Under the pieces are notes generated by a model, which worked only from the letters and a program-made list of their open reading frames with translations, searched no databases and had not been told where the DNA came from. This document shows, piece after piece, positions 1 through 5,971 of a stretch of DNA of 5,971 nt. The DNA is taken from assembly GCA_017308345.1 (NCBI GenBank), contig JAFKFE010000398.1:1-5971 (forward strand). Direction: 5' to 3'. Origin of the DNA: Alphaproteobacteria bacterium (GTDB taxonomy: Bacteria > Pseudomonadota > Alphaproteobacteria > Rhizobiales > Rhizobiaceae). The translations under genes and the position numbers were made by a program. Every line of letters begins with the position of its first letter. Position 1 is the stretch's first letter.

Positions 1-134
1 TCGTCCAAGTGCTGCCGGGCTACTCCAACCCGACGTCGCCCGTTTCGATGGTGTGGCTCGAAGGGCGGGTGCTGCCGCGAAAGGTCCGCTGCCTGATAGA
101 CTATGTCGTGGCCGAAACGCGCGGTGTGATCTGA
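1..134 (+). CDS. LysR-family transcriptional regulator, C-terminal fragment (5' truncated by window edge)
   Basis: An open frame enters from the left edge (first full codon at 3) and ends at TGA 132-134, giving 43 residues. They read like the end of a LysR substrate-binding domain: a VLPGY segment close to the usual 'L-V-x-V-L-P-x-(W/Y)' strand, a short PVSMVWLEGR stretch, then LPRKVRCLIDYVV, matching the family's 'LPPKVRAFIDFLVE' last helix. LysR proteins bind DNA through an N-terminal helix-turn-helix and sense a small molecule with this C-terminal domain. The DNA-binding part and ligand pocket lie outside the window, so the target and ligand cannot be named. It reads in the same direction as rlpA, but the 161-base gap suggests a separate transcription unit. 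The family call rests on this short tail alone and is moderately sure. Confidence 0.62.
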   Translation, partial: VQVLPGYSNPTSPVSMVWLEGRVLPRKVRCLIDYVVAETRGVI

Positions 135-180
135 TACCTCAATGCATGCCACAATCTCGCCCTGTTGCGGCCATAATCGA

Positions 181-195
181 TTAACATCGTGATAA
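181..195 (+). promoter_or_regulatory. Possible CtrA-type binding site upstream of rlpA
   Basis: The 161-base gap between the LysR-like stop and rlpA contains TTAA, seven bases, then ATAA. The consensus site for the alphaproteobacterial cell-cycle regulator CtrA is TTAA-N7-TTAA, so this copy has one mismatch, in the second half. It lies about 100 bases before the rlpA start, in an AT-rich patch (about 171-200) of otherwise GC-rich DNA. RlpA acts at division septa in bacteria where it has been studied, so cell-cycle control would make sense. A one-mismatch site can easily arise by chance and no clear -35/-10 pair was found beside it. The rest of the gap shows nothing I can name. Confidence 0.28.
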
Positions 196-295
196 GCAAT
201 TCCTGTGCACAAAGGGATTGGGGATCAAGGTGTTGCTCGCATCGGCGGACGCTTGGCTCCGCAGGGTGGCGGCACGGTAGGGGACAATCGAAATC

Positions 296-1561
296 ATGCA
301 GACTCCGGCGCGCCCGCGTCTTCGTCGCGCTTCTGCTTTCGCCCTGTGCGCCCTTTCGGGGCTGGTGCTGGCTGCCTGCGCCTCGCAACCCGAGCCGAAG
401 GGCATGGTCTATAAGAAGGCCCGCTCCAAGGAGTATTTCGCGGAATCCGAATATGGCGTGAAGGCCAGCCCGCGCGTGCAGTTCATGCGTCGCGGCGGCG
501 GCCGCGACCAGCTCGGCAAGCCCTACCAGGTTCGCGGCAAGTGGTATTATCCGAAGGAAGACAAGAAGGGCTTCACCAAGGTCGGGCTGGCGTCCTGGTA
601 TGGCGATGCCTTCCATGGCCGGCTGACCGCCAATGGCGAAGTCTATGACATGACGCATCTGACGGCTGCGCATCCCACCATGCCGCTGCCGAGCTATGCC
701 CGCGTCACCAATCTCGAAACCGGCAGTTCCGTGATCGTTCGCGTCAACGATCGCGGTCCCTACCATGAAGGCCGAATCATCGACGTCTCCGAACGCGCGG
801 CGCAGATGCTGGACTATGACAAGGTCGGCACGGCCAGGGTCAAAGTCGAATATGTCGGCCGCGCGCCGCTCGACGGCGATGACGACCAGTATCTGGTGGC
901 CTCGTATCATCCCGGCAAGAACCGGCCGGACCCGTCGGACGGCCTGCCGACCGGCGTGATGGTGGCCATGAACGGCCCGTCGCCGAGCCTGCCGGTGGGC
1001 GCGCCGCCCGCCGCCGTGCCTTTCCCCGGACAGTTGACAAATTCTGGAGAGGCCTTCGCCGCGCAGCCGGGTCTGTCGGAGCAGCCGACCGTGCAGCCGG
1101 CGTCCTTCACGGCGCAGGGCGCCAGCGATGTCGTGCTGCCTGATGTCGGACCGATCGTGCCGGAACGGCCGGATCTTGGCCTTCCGCCGAACTCGCCCTT
1201 CGCCATGGCCTCGCTGTCCTATGCGGATGAGCGGGTGAAGCGCGCGGATGTCTTTGCCGCGCTGGATGCCGGCGGCATGTCGCCGGCCGACATCCTGCAG
1301 TCATGGAAGAAATCGAACCGCCAGGAACAGGCGCCCGCGTCCGACTATGTCGCCGCCGGCTCCTTCGACGAGGCCGCCGAGGCCAAGCGTGTGGCCGCCG
1401 CGCTCGAGCCTTTCGGCCGGACCGAGATCCAGCGCACCGAGCTCGGCGGCAACGACTGGTACGCGGTCAATGTCTATCCGGACGGCCATGGCAGCATCGA
1501 CGAGCTGCTTCAGGCGGCCTGGTCGCACGGCGCGCCGGACGCGCTGGTTGTGCGTAACTGA
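296..1561 (+). CDS. rlpA: RlpA-like septal lytic transglycosylase lipoprotein with SPOR domain
   Basis: A 421-residue envelope lipoprotein of the RlpA family, whose members cleave glycan strands lacking stem peptides, typically at the division septum. Residues 1-27 form a lipoprotein signal: arginine-rich start, hydrophobic stretch and lipobox LAAC, with Cys28 as the predicted lipidated residue. Residues about 97-188 form the double-psi beta-barrel, opening with GLASWYG. Glu115, His126 and Asp152 have the same spacing as the catalytic residues I recall for Pseudomonas aeruginosa RlpA (E120, H131, D157), so the domain looks active. Residues about 190-345 are a long Pro/Ala/Gly-rich linker with no domain I recognise. 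Residues about 346-421 form a SPOR domain (YVAAGSF near its start, WYAVNVYP later), which binds denuded septal peptidoglycan. The ATG at 296 has AGGGGA at 279-284, 11 bases upstream, and gives an intact lipoprotein signal. A peptidoglycan carboxypeptidase homologue follows, which fits a shared role in wall remodelling. Confidence 0.93.
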   Translation: MQTPARPRLRRASAFALCALSGLVLAACASQPEPKGMVYKKARSKEYFAESEYGVKASPRVQFMRRGGGRDQLGKPYQVRGKWYYPKEDKKGFTKVGLASWYGDAFHGRLTANGEVYDMTHLTAAHPTMPLPSYARVTNLETGSSVIVRVNDRGPYHEGRIIDVSERAAQMLDYDKVGTARVKVEYVGRAPLDGDDDQYLVASYHPGKNRPDPSDGLPTGVMVAMNGPSPSLPVGAPPAAVPFPGQLTNSGEAFAAQPGLSEQPTVQPASFTAQGASDVVLPDVGPIVPERPDLGLPPNSPFAMASLSYADERVKRADVFAALDAGGMSPADILQSWKKSNRQEQAPASDYVAAGSFDEAAEAKRVAAALEPFGRTEIQRTELGGNDWYAVNVYPDGHGSIDELLQAAWSHGAPDALVVRN

Positions 1562-1579
1562 TCAAATTCCCGCCGCCTG

Positions 1580-1607
1580 TTGATCCGGTCGAAAAAACCC
1601 TGATAGC
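1580..1607 (+). promoter_or_regulatory. Possible sigma-70-type promoter upstream of the dacF-like gene
   Basis: TTGATC at 1580-1585 resembles a -35 box (TTGAC-type). GATAGC at 1602-1607, 16 bases further on, could serve as a degenerate -10 box. The pair sits just after the rlpA stop and about 85 bases before the preferred dacF-like start, in the 131-base gap. If real, the dacF-like, tmk and holB genes would have a promoter independent of rlpA. The -10 match is weak and no transcription data are available, so this is a candidate only. Confidence 0.33.
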
Positions 1608-1692
1608 GTGGCCGCGGGGTAATCTTTGCGCAATTCCGGGGCGGAAAACCGCTCAGCCCTTTCCGGTGTTGCTCAGATCGGGTCGAGATTTC

Positions 1693-2871
1693 ATGCAATT
1701 GCGCATCTTCCCGCCTTTCGCCAGCCTTCTGGGGGTGGCGCTGATGCTGCTTTGCGCCGTTCCGGCGAGCGCCCAGCTTTTCGAGACCAAGGCGACGCAG
1801 GCGTTCATGATCGATGCCGACACCGGCACCGTGCTCTTCGCGAAGGACCCCGACAAGCCGATCCCTCCCGCCTCGATGGCCAAGCTGATGACGATGGAGA
1901 TGGTCTTCAACGCCATCAAGTCGAAGCGCATGACGCTCGACGACACGTTCGTCGTCAGCGAGAACGCCTGGCGCACCGGCGGCGCGCCCTCCGGGACCTC
2001 GACCATGTTCGCCAAGCTCAAATCCGCGGTGCGCGTCGAGGACCTGATCCAGGGGGTCACCGTGCAGGCCGCCAATGACGGCTGCATCGTGCTCGCCGAG
2101 GGGATGGCCGGGTCGGAAGCGAATTTCGCCGCGCAGATGACGGATCGCGCCCGCCAGCTCGGCCTCCAGAAATCGACCTTCGTCAATTCGACCGGCCTGC
2201 CGGCCGACGGCCAGCAGACGACGGTGCGAGAACTGACGATGCTGGCGCTGCATCTGTGGCGCGACTATCCCGAGTTCTTCCACTATTACGGCCAGCCGGA
2301 CTTCACCTGGAACAAGATCGCGCAGAGGAATCGCAATCCGCTGATCGCCATGGGCATCGAGGCCGACGGCTTTGTCGCCGGCGCCAGCGAGCAGGCGGGG
2401 TTCGGCCTGGTCGGCACCGTCAGCCACAATGGCGTCCGTGTGATCGCCGCGCTCAGCGGCCTGGCGAACGATCGCGAACGCTCCGAGGAGGCGCGCAAGC
2501 TGCTGGAGTGGGGCTCGCGCTCCTTCCAGAAGACCGAGATCTTCGCCAAGGACGAGGTGGTGGGTGAAGCGCAGGTGTTCGGCGGCGCCAAATCCGGCCT
2601 GGCCTTGAAAGCAAAAGGTCCGGTGAACATCTTCCTGCCGATCGCCAATCGCGACAAGCTGACCGCCAGGATCGTTTATCAGGGCCCGGTGTCGGCGCCG
2701 GTCGAGGCGGGGCAACCAGTCGGCGAATTGCGCGTCTGGATAGGTGACACGCTCAGCCAGCAGACGCCGCTCTATGCCGCCGAGTCGGTGACCGTGGGCA
2801 CGCTTCCGCAACGTGCGCTCGACGCGGTCAAGGAACTCGCCGTCGGCTGGTTGCGTCAGAAACATTTGTGA
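1693..2871 (+). CDS. D-alanyl-D-alanine carboxypeptidase (DacF/PBP5-like) with degenerate active-site motifs
   Basis: A 392-residue homologue of low-molecular-mass penicillin-binding proteins (peptidase family S11), which remove the terminal D-Ala from peptidoglycan pentapeptides in the periplasm. Residues 1-27 are a signal peptide with likely cleavage after ASA (27/28). The SxxK motif is intact as SMAK (Ser61, Lys64). The SxN position reads Ala126-Ala-Asn128, losing the serine. The KTG position, recognised by the flanking ADG and the AGFGLV that follows, reads Val228-Ala-Gly230, losing the lysine. The EEARKLLEWG segment and a beta-rich PBP5 C-terminal domain (about 280-372) are present, then a last helix (about 373-392) that could be amphipathic, as in membrane-anchored relatives. 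Family and fold are clear; activity is doubtful. ATG 1693 is chosen because it begins the signal peptide directly. GTG 1666 in the same frame would add nine residues but has no ribosome binding site, and 1693 has only a weak GAG at 1685-1687. The gene follows rlpA and precedes tmk, an order I associate with Rhizobiales. Confidence 0.9.
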   Translation: MQLRIFPPFASLLGVALMLLCAVPASAQLFETKATQAFMIDADTGTVLFAKDPDKPIPPASMAKLMTMEMVFNAIKSKRMTLDDTFVVSENAWRTGGAPSGTSTMFAKLKSAVRVEDLIQGVTVQAANDGCIVLAEGMAGSEANFAAQMTDRARQLGLQKSTFVNSTGLPADGQQTTVRELTMLALHLWRDYPEFFHYYGQPDFTWNKIAQRNRNPLIAMGIEADGFVAGASEQAGFGLVGTVSHNGVRVIAALSGLANDRERSEEARKLLEWGSRSFQKTEIFAKDEVVGEAQVFGGAKSGLALKAKGPVNIFLPIANRDKLTARIVYQGPVSAPVEAGQPVGELRVWIGDTLSQQTPLYAAESVTVGTLPQRALDAVKELAVGWLRQKHL

Positions 2872-2929
2872 TCGGGCAAGTTCGTGGACCTTTTGTCGGA
2901 CGGGAGCTATGACAGCGGCCAGCGCGGGC

Positions 2930-2935
2930 AGAGGC
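2930..2935 (+). promoter_or_regulatory. Ribosome binding site favouring the TTG start of tmk
   Basis: AGAGGC lies with its AGG nine bases before TTG 2944. The competing in-frame GTG at 2884 has only GGGCAAG upstream. The site therefore supports TTG as the tmk start. Confidence 0.5.
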
Positions 2936-2943
2936 AGTCTCGA

Positions 2944-3618
2944 TTGGCGAGCGGATTTTTCATCACCTTCGAGGGCGGCGAGGGAGCAGGCAAGTCGACG
3001 CAGATCGAGCGGCTGGCGCGGCGCATGCGCGCCAAGAAATACGAGGTTCTGGTCACCCGCGAACCGGGTGGGTCGCCCGGCGCCGAGGCGGTGAGGCACG
3101 TGCTTCTGTCCGGGGCTGCCGAACCGTTCGGACCGAAGATGGAGGCGATCCTTTTCGCCGCCGCGCGCTCCGACCATGTGGAGCAAGTCATCCGGCCGGC
3201 GGTGGAGCATGGCTCGATCGTGCTCTGCGACCGTTTCATCGATTCCTCGCGCGTCTACCAGGGCGTCACGGGCGGCATCGATGCCGATTTCATGAAGTCG
3301 CTGGAAGCAGTGGCCATCAACGGCATGATGCCGGACATGACGCTGATCTTCGACATTGATCCGGTCGAGGGACTGAAGCGGGCCACGGCGCGGCGCGGGG
3401 CAGGGGACGCCGCCGATCGCTTCGAGAAGGAGACCCTGGCCATACACCGGCGACGGCGCGAGGCTTTCCTGGCCATCGCCGCGGCGGAGCCGGAGCGCTG
3501 CATCGTCGTCGACGCTTCCGCCGATCCCGACACGGTGGAGAATATCGTCACCGCCGCCGTGTTCGCGGCGCTGGAAGAGCGGATGCCGGCGCAAAGGATC
3601 GAGACGGCGCCGGCATGA
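2944..3618 (+). CDS. tmk: Thymidylate kinase (dTMP kinase)
   Basis: A cytoplasmic enzyme that phosphorylates dTMP to dTDP with ATP, needed for dTTP supply. From TTG 2944 it has 224 residues, slightly above the 205-215 usual for the family. The P-loop is G11-G-E-G-A-G-K17-S-T19, preceded by FITFE, as in E. coli-type (type II) enzymes without an arginine in the P-loop. REPGG at 39-43 and CDRF at 95-98 with S102-R-V-Y-Q-G107 are the conserved nucleotide-binding motifs. An arginine-rich LID (about 146-160, with R150, R151 and R159) supplies the basic residues that type II enzymes use there. An in-frame GTG at 2884 would add 20 residues rich in Gly, Ser, Gln and Arg with no family counterpart I know. 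TTG is preferred because the family start SGFFITFEG follows it and an AGAGGC site precedes it. The gene lies 72 bases after the dacF-like stop, with no terminator seen, and its stop overlaps the holB start in ATGA. Function is very sure; the start is moderately sure. Confidence 0.93.
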   Translation: MASGFFITFEGGEGAGKSTQIERLARRMRAKKYEVLVTREPGGSPGAEAVRHVLLSGAAEPFGPKMEAILFAAARSDHVEQVIRPAVEHGSIVLCDRFIDSSRVYQGVTGGIDADFMKSLEAVAINGMMPDMTLIFDIDPVEGLKRATARRGAGDAADRFEKETLAIHRRRREAFLAIAAAEPERCIVVDASADPDTVENIVTAAVFAALEERMPAQRIETAPA

Positions 3619-4670
3619 TCTTCGAACGCATCGCCCCGGAACAGCACGACACGCTGGACGGCGTGCCCGAGCCGGCTGAAACGGCGCGGCTGGTCGGCCA
3701 CGCGACGGCGGCAGGGATGCTTGCCGGCGCCTACCGCGCCGGCAAGCTGCCGCATGCGCTGATTTTCGCCGGGCCGCTCGGCATCGGCAAGGCGACGCTC
3801 GCCTTCCACCTGGCGCACCATCTTCTGAAATATCCGGATTTCAAGGCGGCGCCCGACACGCTTGCCGTTCCCGATCCGGCTTCCTCGCTGTTTCGCCAGA
3901 TCGCCACCGGGGCGCATCCGGGCGTGCTGCATCTGACGCGCCCGGCCAACGACAAGACCAAGAGCTTCAAGACGGTGCTGACCGTCGACGAGATCCGCAA
4001 GGTCAGCCGCTTCCTGTCGATGACCTCGCATGACGGCAGCTACCGCGTCGTCATCGTCGATCCGGCCGACGACATGAACACCAACGCCGCCAATGCCTTG
4101 CTCAAGAATCTCGAGGAGCCGCCGGCGCGCACCCTGTTCATCCTTGTCGTGCATGCGCCGGGCAGCCTGTTGCCGACGATCCGCTCGCGCTGCCAGGTGG
4201 TGCGGCTGGCGCCGTTGGCGGCCGACGAGCTGATGGCGGTGCTGGAAAATGTCGAGCCGCCGCCGCCGGACGATCCAGCCGCGCGTGCCGCGCTCGCCGA
4301 GCGGGCAGGGGGCAGCGCCCGCAGCGCGATCCTGCTTACCCAATATGGCGGGCTGGAGATCGCCGGCGCGCTCGATACGCTGGTGGCGGCCAGGAAGCCG
4401 GATATCGCGGCAGCGCATCGCCTTGCGGAGGCCGTGGCGGGACGCGACCAGGCGGTCCAGTTCGACATCTTCAACCGCCGCGCCCTCGATCTGCTTTCGG
4501 CCGCGGCCAGCGAGGCGGCGCTGGCCGGCGACCTCGCCAGGGCCAAAACCCTGTCGGAGGCTTGGCAGGAGGCGCTGAACACGATATCTGAGGCCGAGAC
4601 CTACAATCTCGACAAGAAGCAGCATGCCCTGACCATGATCGACCGCCTGAACTCTGCGATGCGAATGTGA
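3615..4670 (+). CDS. holB: DNA polymerase III subunit delta-prime (clamp loader)
   Basis: A 351-residue AAA+ protein of the clamp-loader complex, which opens the beta sliding clamp and places it on primed DNA. Residues about 25-60 carry the usual LVGH and PHALIFAGP entry to the fold. The Walker A-like loop is GPLGIGKAT (53-61), and its lysine is kept. The Walker B region is [13 protein letters not shown] (143-155), followed by [13 protein letters not shown], a hallmark of delta-prime and gamma/tau proteins. SRC at 191-193 is the conserved arginine-finger segment. Residues about 220-351 are helical and fit the collar region. Between Walker A and Walker B there is no cysteine, so the four-Cys zinc module of E. 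coli delta-prime is absent. Length and the lack of a long C-terminal tail argue against DnaX. The ATG overlaps the tmk stop by four bases, and AAGGA at 3594-3598 is rather far upstream, so translation is probably coupled to tmk. The tmk-holB pairing is common in bacteria. Confidence 0.93.
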   Translation: MIFERIAPEQHDTLDGVPEPAETARLVGHATAAGMLAGAYRAGKLPHALIFAGPLGIGKATLAFHLAHHLLKYPDFKAAPDTLAVPDPASSLFRQIATGAHPGVLHLTRPANDKTKSFKTVLTVDEIRKVSRFLSMTSHDGSYRVVIVDPADDMNTNAANALLKNLEEPPARTLFILVVHAPGSLLPTIRSRCQVVRLAPLAADELMAVLENVEPPPPDDPAARAALAERAGGSARSAILLTQYGGLEIAGALDTLVAARKPDIAAAHRLAEAVAGRDQAVQFDIFNRRALDLLSAAASEAALAGDLARAKTLSEAWQEALNTISEAETYNLDKKQHALTMIDRLNSAMRM

Positions 4671-4683
4671 CGGCTTCTCTGGC

Positions 4684-4727
4684 GCATGCCGTTGCCCCAA
4701 AACCGGGGGCACTTTTGGGCGGCATGC
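4684..4727 (+). repeat. Imperfect palindrome in the holB-metG gap, likely a dispersed rhizobial intergenic repeat
   Basis: GCATGCCG (4684-4691) pairs exactly with CGGCATGC (4720-4727). Inside, CCCAAAA (4696-4702) pairs with TTTTGGG (4713-4719), leaving a four-base bulge (4692-4695) and a ten-base GC-rich loop (4703-4712). That makes a 15-pair interrupted hairpin. No T-run follows, so it is not a classic intrinsic terminator, although it could stall or end holB transcription or protect the mRNA 3' end. The arrangement (CATG-type outer arms, CCCAAAA/TTTTGGG inner arms) resembles short palindromes I recall being scattered through rhizobial intergenic DNA. That family match is from memory and untested. 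Only one copy is in this window. Confidence 0.6.
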
Positions 4728-4803
4728 GGCGGGATGGCAATCGCCATGCCGATAGGATATCCACCGCCACAACTGACATTCAGACATTCATGACGGTTCA
4801 TTC

Positions 4804-5971
4804 ATGTCACGCGACACATTCTACATCACGACCGCGATCTCCTACCCGAACGGCAAGCCGCACATAGGCCATGCCTATGAGCTGATCGCCACCGACGCGC
4901 TTGCCCGCTTCCAGCGGCTCGACGGCAAGGACGTGTTCTTCCTGACCGGCACCGACGAGCACGGCATCAAGATGCTGCAGACGGCGCGCAAGGAAGGCAT
5001 CACGGCGCGCGAGCTTGCCGACCGCAACTCGGCCGAGTTCCGGCGCATGGCGACCGCGCTCAACGCTTCCAACAACGATTTCATCCGCACCACCGAGGAG
5101 CGGCATTACGCCTCCTCCCAGGCGATCTGGAAGGCGATGGCCGCCAATGGCGACATCTACAAGGGCGGTTATGCCGGTTGGTATTCGGTGCGCGACGAGG
5201 CCTATTACGGCGAGGAAGAGACCGAGGTCCGTGCGGACAATGTGCGCTACGGGCCGCAGGGGACGCCTGTCGAATGGGTCGAGGAAGAGAGCTATTTCTT
5301 CCGCCTCTCCGCCTATCAGGACAGACTGATCGCGCTTTACGAAAGCCAGCCCGATTTCATCGGCCCGGCCGAGCGTCGCAACGAGGTGATGAGCTTCGTC
5401 AAATCGGGGCTCAAGGACCTGTCGGTCTCGCGCACCACGTTCGACTGGGGCGTGCCGGTGCCGGGCGACGAGAAGCACGTGATGTATGTGTGGGTCGACG
5501 CCTTGACCAACTACATCACCGGTGTCGGATACCCTAATGAAAATGCTGAGAAATGGCGCTTCTGGCCGGCCGACGCCCACATCATCGGCAAGGACATCGT
5601 GCGCTTTCACGCCGTCTATTGGCCGGCCTTCCTGATTTCGGCGCGAATCCCGCTGCCGAAGCGCGTCTTCGGCCACGTCTTCCTGTTCAATCGGGGCGAG
5701 AAGATGTCGAAATCGGTCGGCAACGTCATCGACCCGTTCACGATGGGGGAGCACTACGGCGTCGACCAGGTGCGCTATTTCTTCCTGCGCGAGGTGCCGT
5801 TCGGCCAGGATGGCAACTACAGCCATGAGGCGATCGTCAACCGCACCAACGCCGACCTCGCCAACGGCCTCGGCAATCTGGCGCAACGGTCGCTGTCGAT
5901 GATCGCCAAGAACTGCGGCGGCGCGGTGCCAAGGCGCGGCGAACTGGCCGAGGCGGACACCGCGATCCTCG
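4804..5971 (+). CDS. metG: Methionyl-tRNA synthetase, N-terminal part (3' truncated by window edge)
   Basis: The enzyme joins methionine to initiator and elongator tRNA-Met in the cytoplasm, using ATP. The window holds 389 complete codons with no stop; bacterial enzymes of this type usually have about 510 residues or more, so roughly a quarter is missing. The class I catalytic domain opens with [20 protein letters not shown], holding the HIGH motif at 20-23. TGTDEHG follows near residues 48-54, VWVDALTNY at 229-237 and KMSKS at 300-304. The final part (from about 340) begins the helical anticodon-binding domain. The zinc-knuckle segment reads WYSVRDE (126-132), where zinc-binding relatives have Cys-x-x-Cys; Ser128 and Asp131 take those places and there is no other cysteine before the NCGG near the right edge. 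It therefore looks like a zinc-free form. ATG 4804 is the only sensible in-frame start, though no strong ribosome binding site precedes it. It lies 133 bases after holB, behind the palindrome. Confidence 0.95.
   Translation, partial: MSRDTFYITTAISYPNGKPHIGHAYELIATDALARFQRLDGKDVFFLTGTDEHGIKMLQTARKEGITARELADRNSAEFRRMATALNASNNDFIRTTEERHYASSQAIWKAMAANGDIYKGGYAGWYSVRDEAYYGEEETEVRADNVRYGPQGTPVEWVEEESYFFRLSAYQDRLIALYESQPDFIGPAERRNEVMSFVKSGLKDLSVSRTTFDWGVPVPGDEKHVMYVWVDALTNYITGVGYPNENAEKWRFWPADAHIIGKDIVRFHAVYWPAFLISARIPLPKRVFGHVFLFNRGEKMSKSVGNVIDPFTMGEHYGVDQVRYFFLREVPFGQDGNYSHEAIVNRTNADLANGLGNLAQRSLSMIAKNCGGAVPRRGELAEADTAIL

Noticed and set aside
204..211. TGTGCACA palindrome upstream of rlpA
   Set aside because: Too short, single and without a recognisable operator context.
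101..910. A 269-codon minus-strand frame running from rlpA across the upstream gap
   Set aside because: Most of it is opposite the catalytic domain of rlpA. No ribosome binding site or family resemblance was found.
1641..1652. GCGG-AAAA-CCGC small hairpin before the dacF-like start
   Set aside because: Only four pairs with no T-run; short hairpins like this are expected by chance in GC-rich DNA.
1510..3594. A 694-codon open frame on the minus strand opposite the dacF-like and tmk genes
   Set aside because: It lies opposite genes with clear family motifs. Its product is rich in Arg, His, Asp, Gly and Leu, the usual antisense artefact of GC-rich codon use, and matches no family I recognise.
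4755..4762. GGATATCC perfect palindrome before metG
   Set aside because: An eight-base palindrome is weak evidence alone, and no matching -35 box or paired operator was found.
3255..4787. A 510-codon minus-strand frame opposite tmk and holB
   Set aside because: Same artefact: compositionally biased product, no motifs, and it covers two certain genes on the other strand.
4790..4867. Possible short leader ORF from ATG 4790 overlapping the metG start
   Set aside because: It is out of frame with metG, has no ribosome binding site, is not enriched in Met codons and overlaps conserved metG codons that explain its sequence.
4807..5886. A 359-codon minus-strand frame opposite metG
   Set aside because: It mirrors metG codon by codon, so its Val/Asp/Arg-rich product simply reflects the high GC third positions of metG.

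Overview
The window is GC-rich and gene-dense, with every supported gene on the + strand. It reads as ordinary chromosomal DNA of an alphaproteobacterium, most likely Rhizobiales and perhaps the Mesorhizobium/Phyllobacteriaceae group. That placement rests on the gene order rlpA, dacF-like, tmk, holB, metG, on protein style, and on a palindromic intergenic repeat of a type I remember from rhizobial genomes. It is inference, since no search was run. I see no mobile element, tRNA, rRNA or CRISPR array.

Layout. Positions 1-134 hold the last 43 codons of what looks like a LysR-family regulator. A 161-base gap follows, with an imperfect CtrA-like half-site pair, and then rlpA (296-1561), an envelope lipoprotein with a lytic-transglycosylase domain and a C-terminal SPOR domain. 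A 131-base gap with a possible promoter leads to a secreted D-Ala-D-Ala carboxypeptidase homologue (1693-2871). After it come thymidylate kinase (tmk, preferred start TTG 2944, end 3618) and the DNA polymerase III delta-prime subunit (holB, 3615-4670), which overlap by four bases (ATGA). A 133-base gap carries a large imperfect palindrome. Methionyl-tRNA synthetase (metG) starts at 4804 and runs off the right edge.

How the genes fit together. rlpA and the dacF-like gene act on peptidoglycan in the periplasm. tmk supplies dTDP for DNA synthesis, holB is part of the clamp loader, and metG charges initiator and elongator tRNA-Met. This is a growth and division housekeeping cluster. The dacF-like gene, tmk and holB run closely in one direction with no terminator seen between them, so they may be co-transcribed. 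metG sits behind the palindrome and may have its own promoter.

The most unusual point is the dacF-like protein. It keeps the SxxK nucleophile motif, but the SxN serine is Ala and the KTG motif reads Val-Ala-Gly, so it may be a catalytically altered or inactive penicillin-binding protein. I found no convincing undescribed multi-gene system here.
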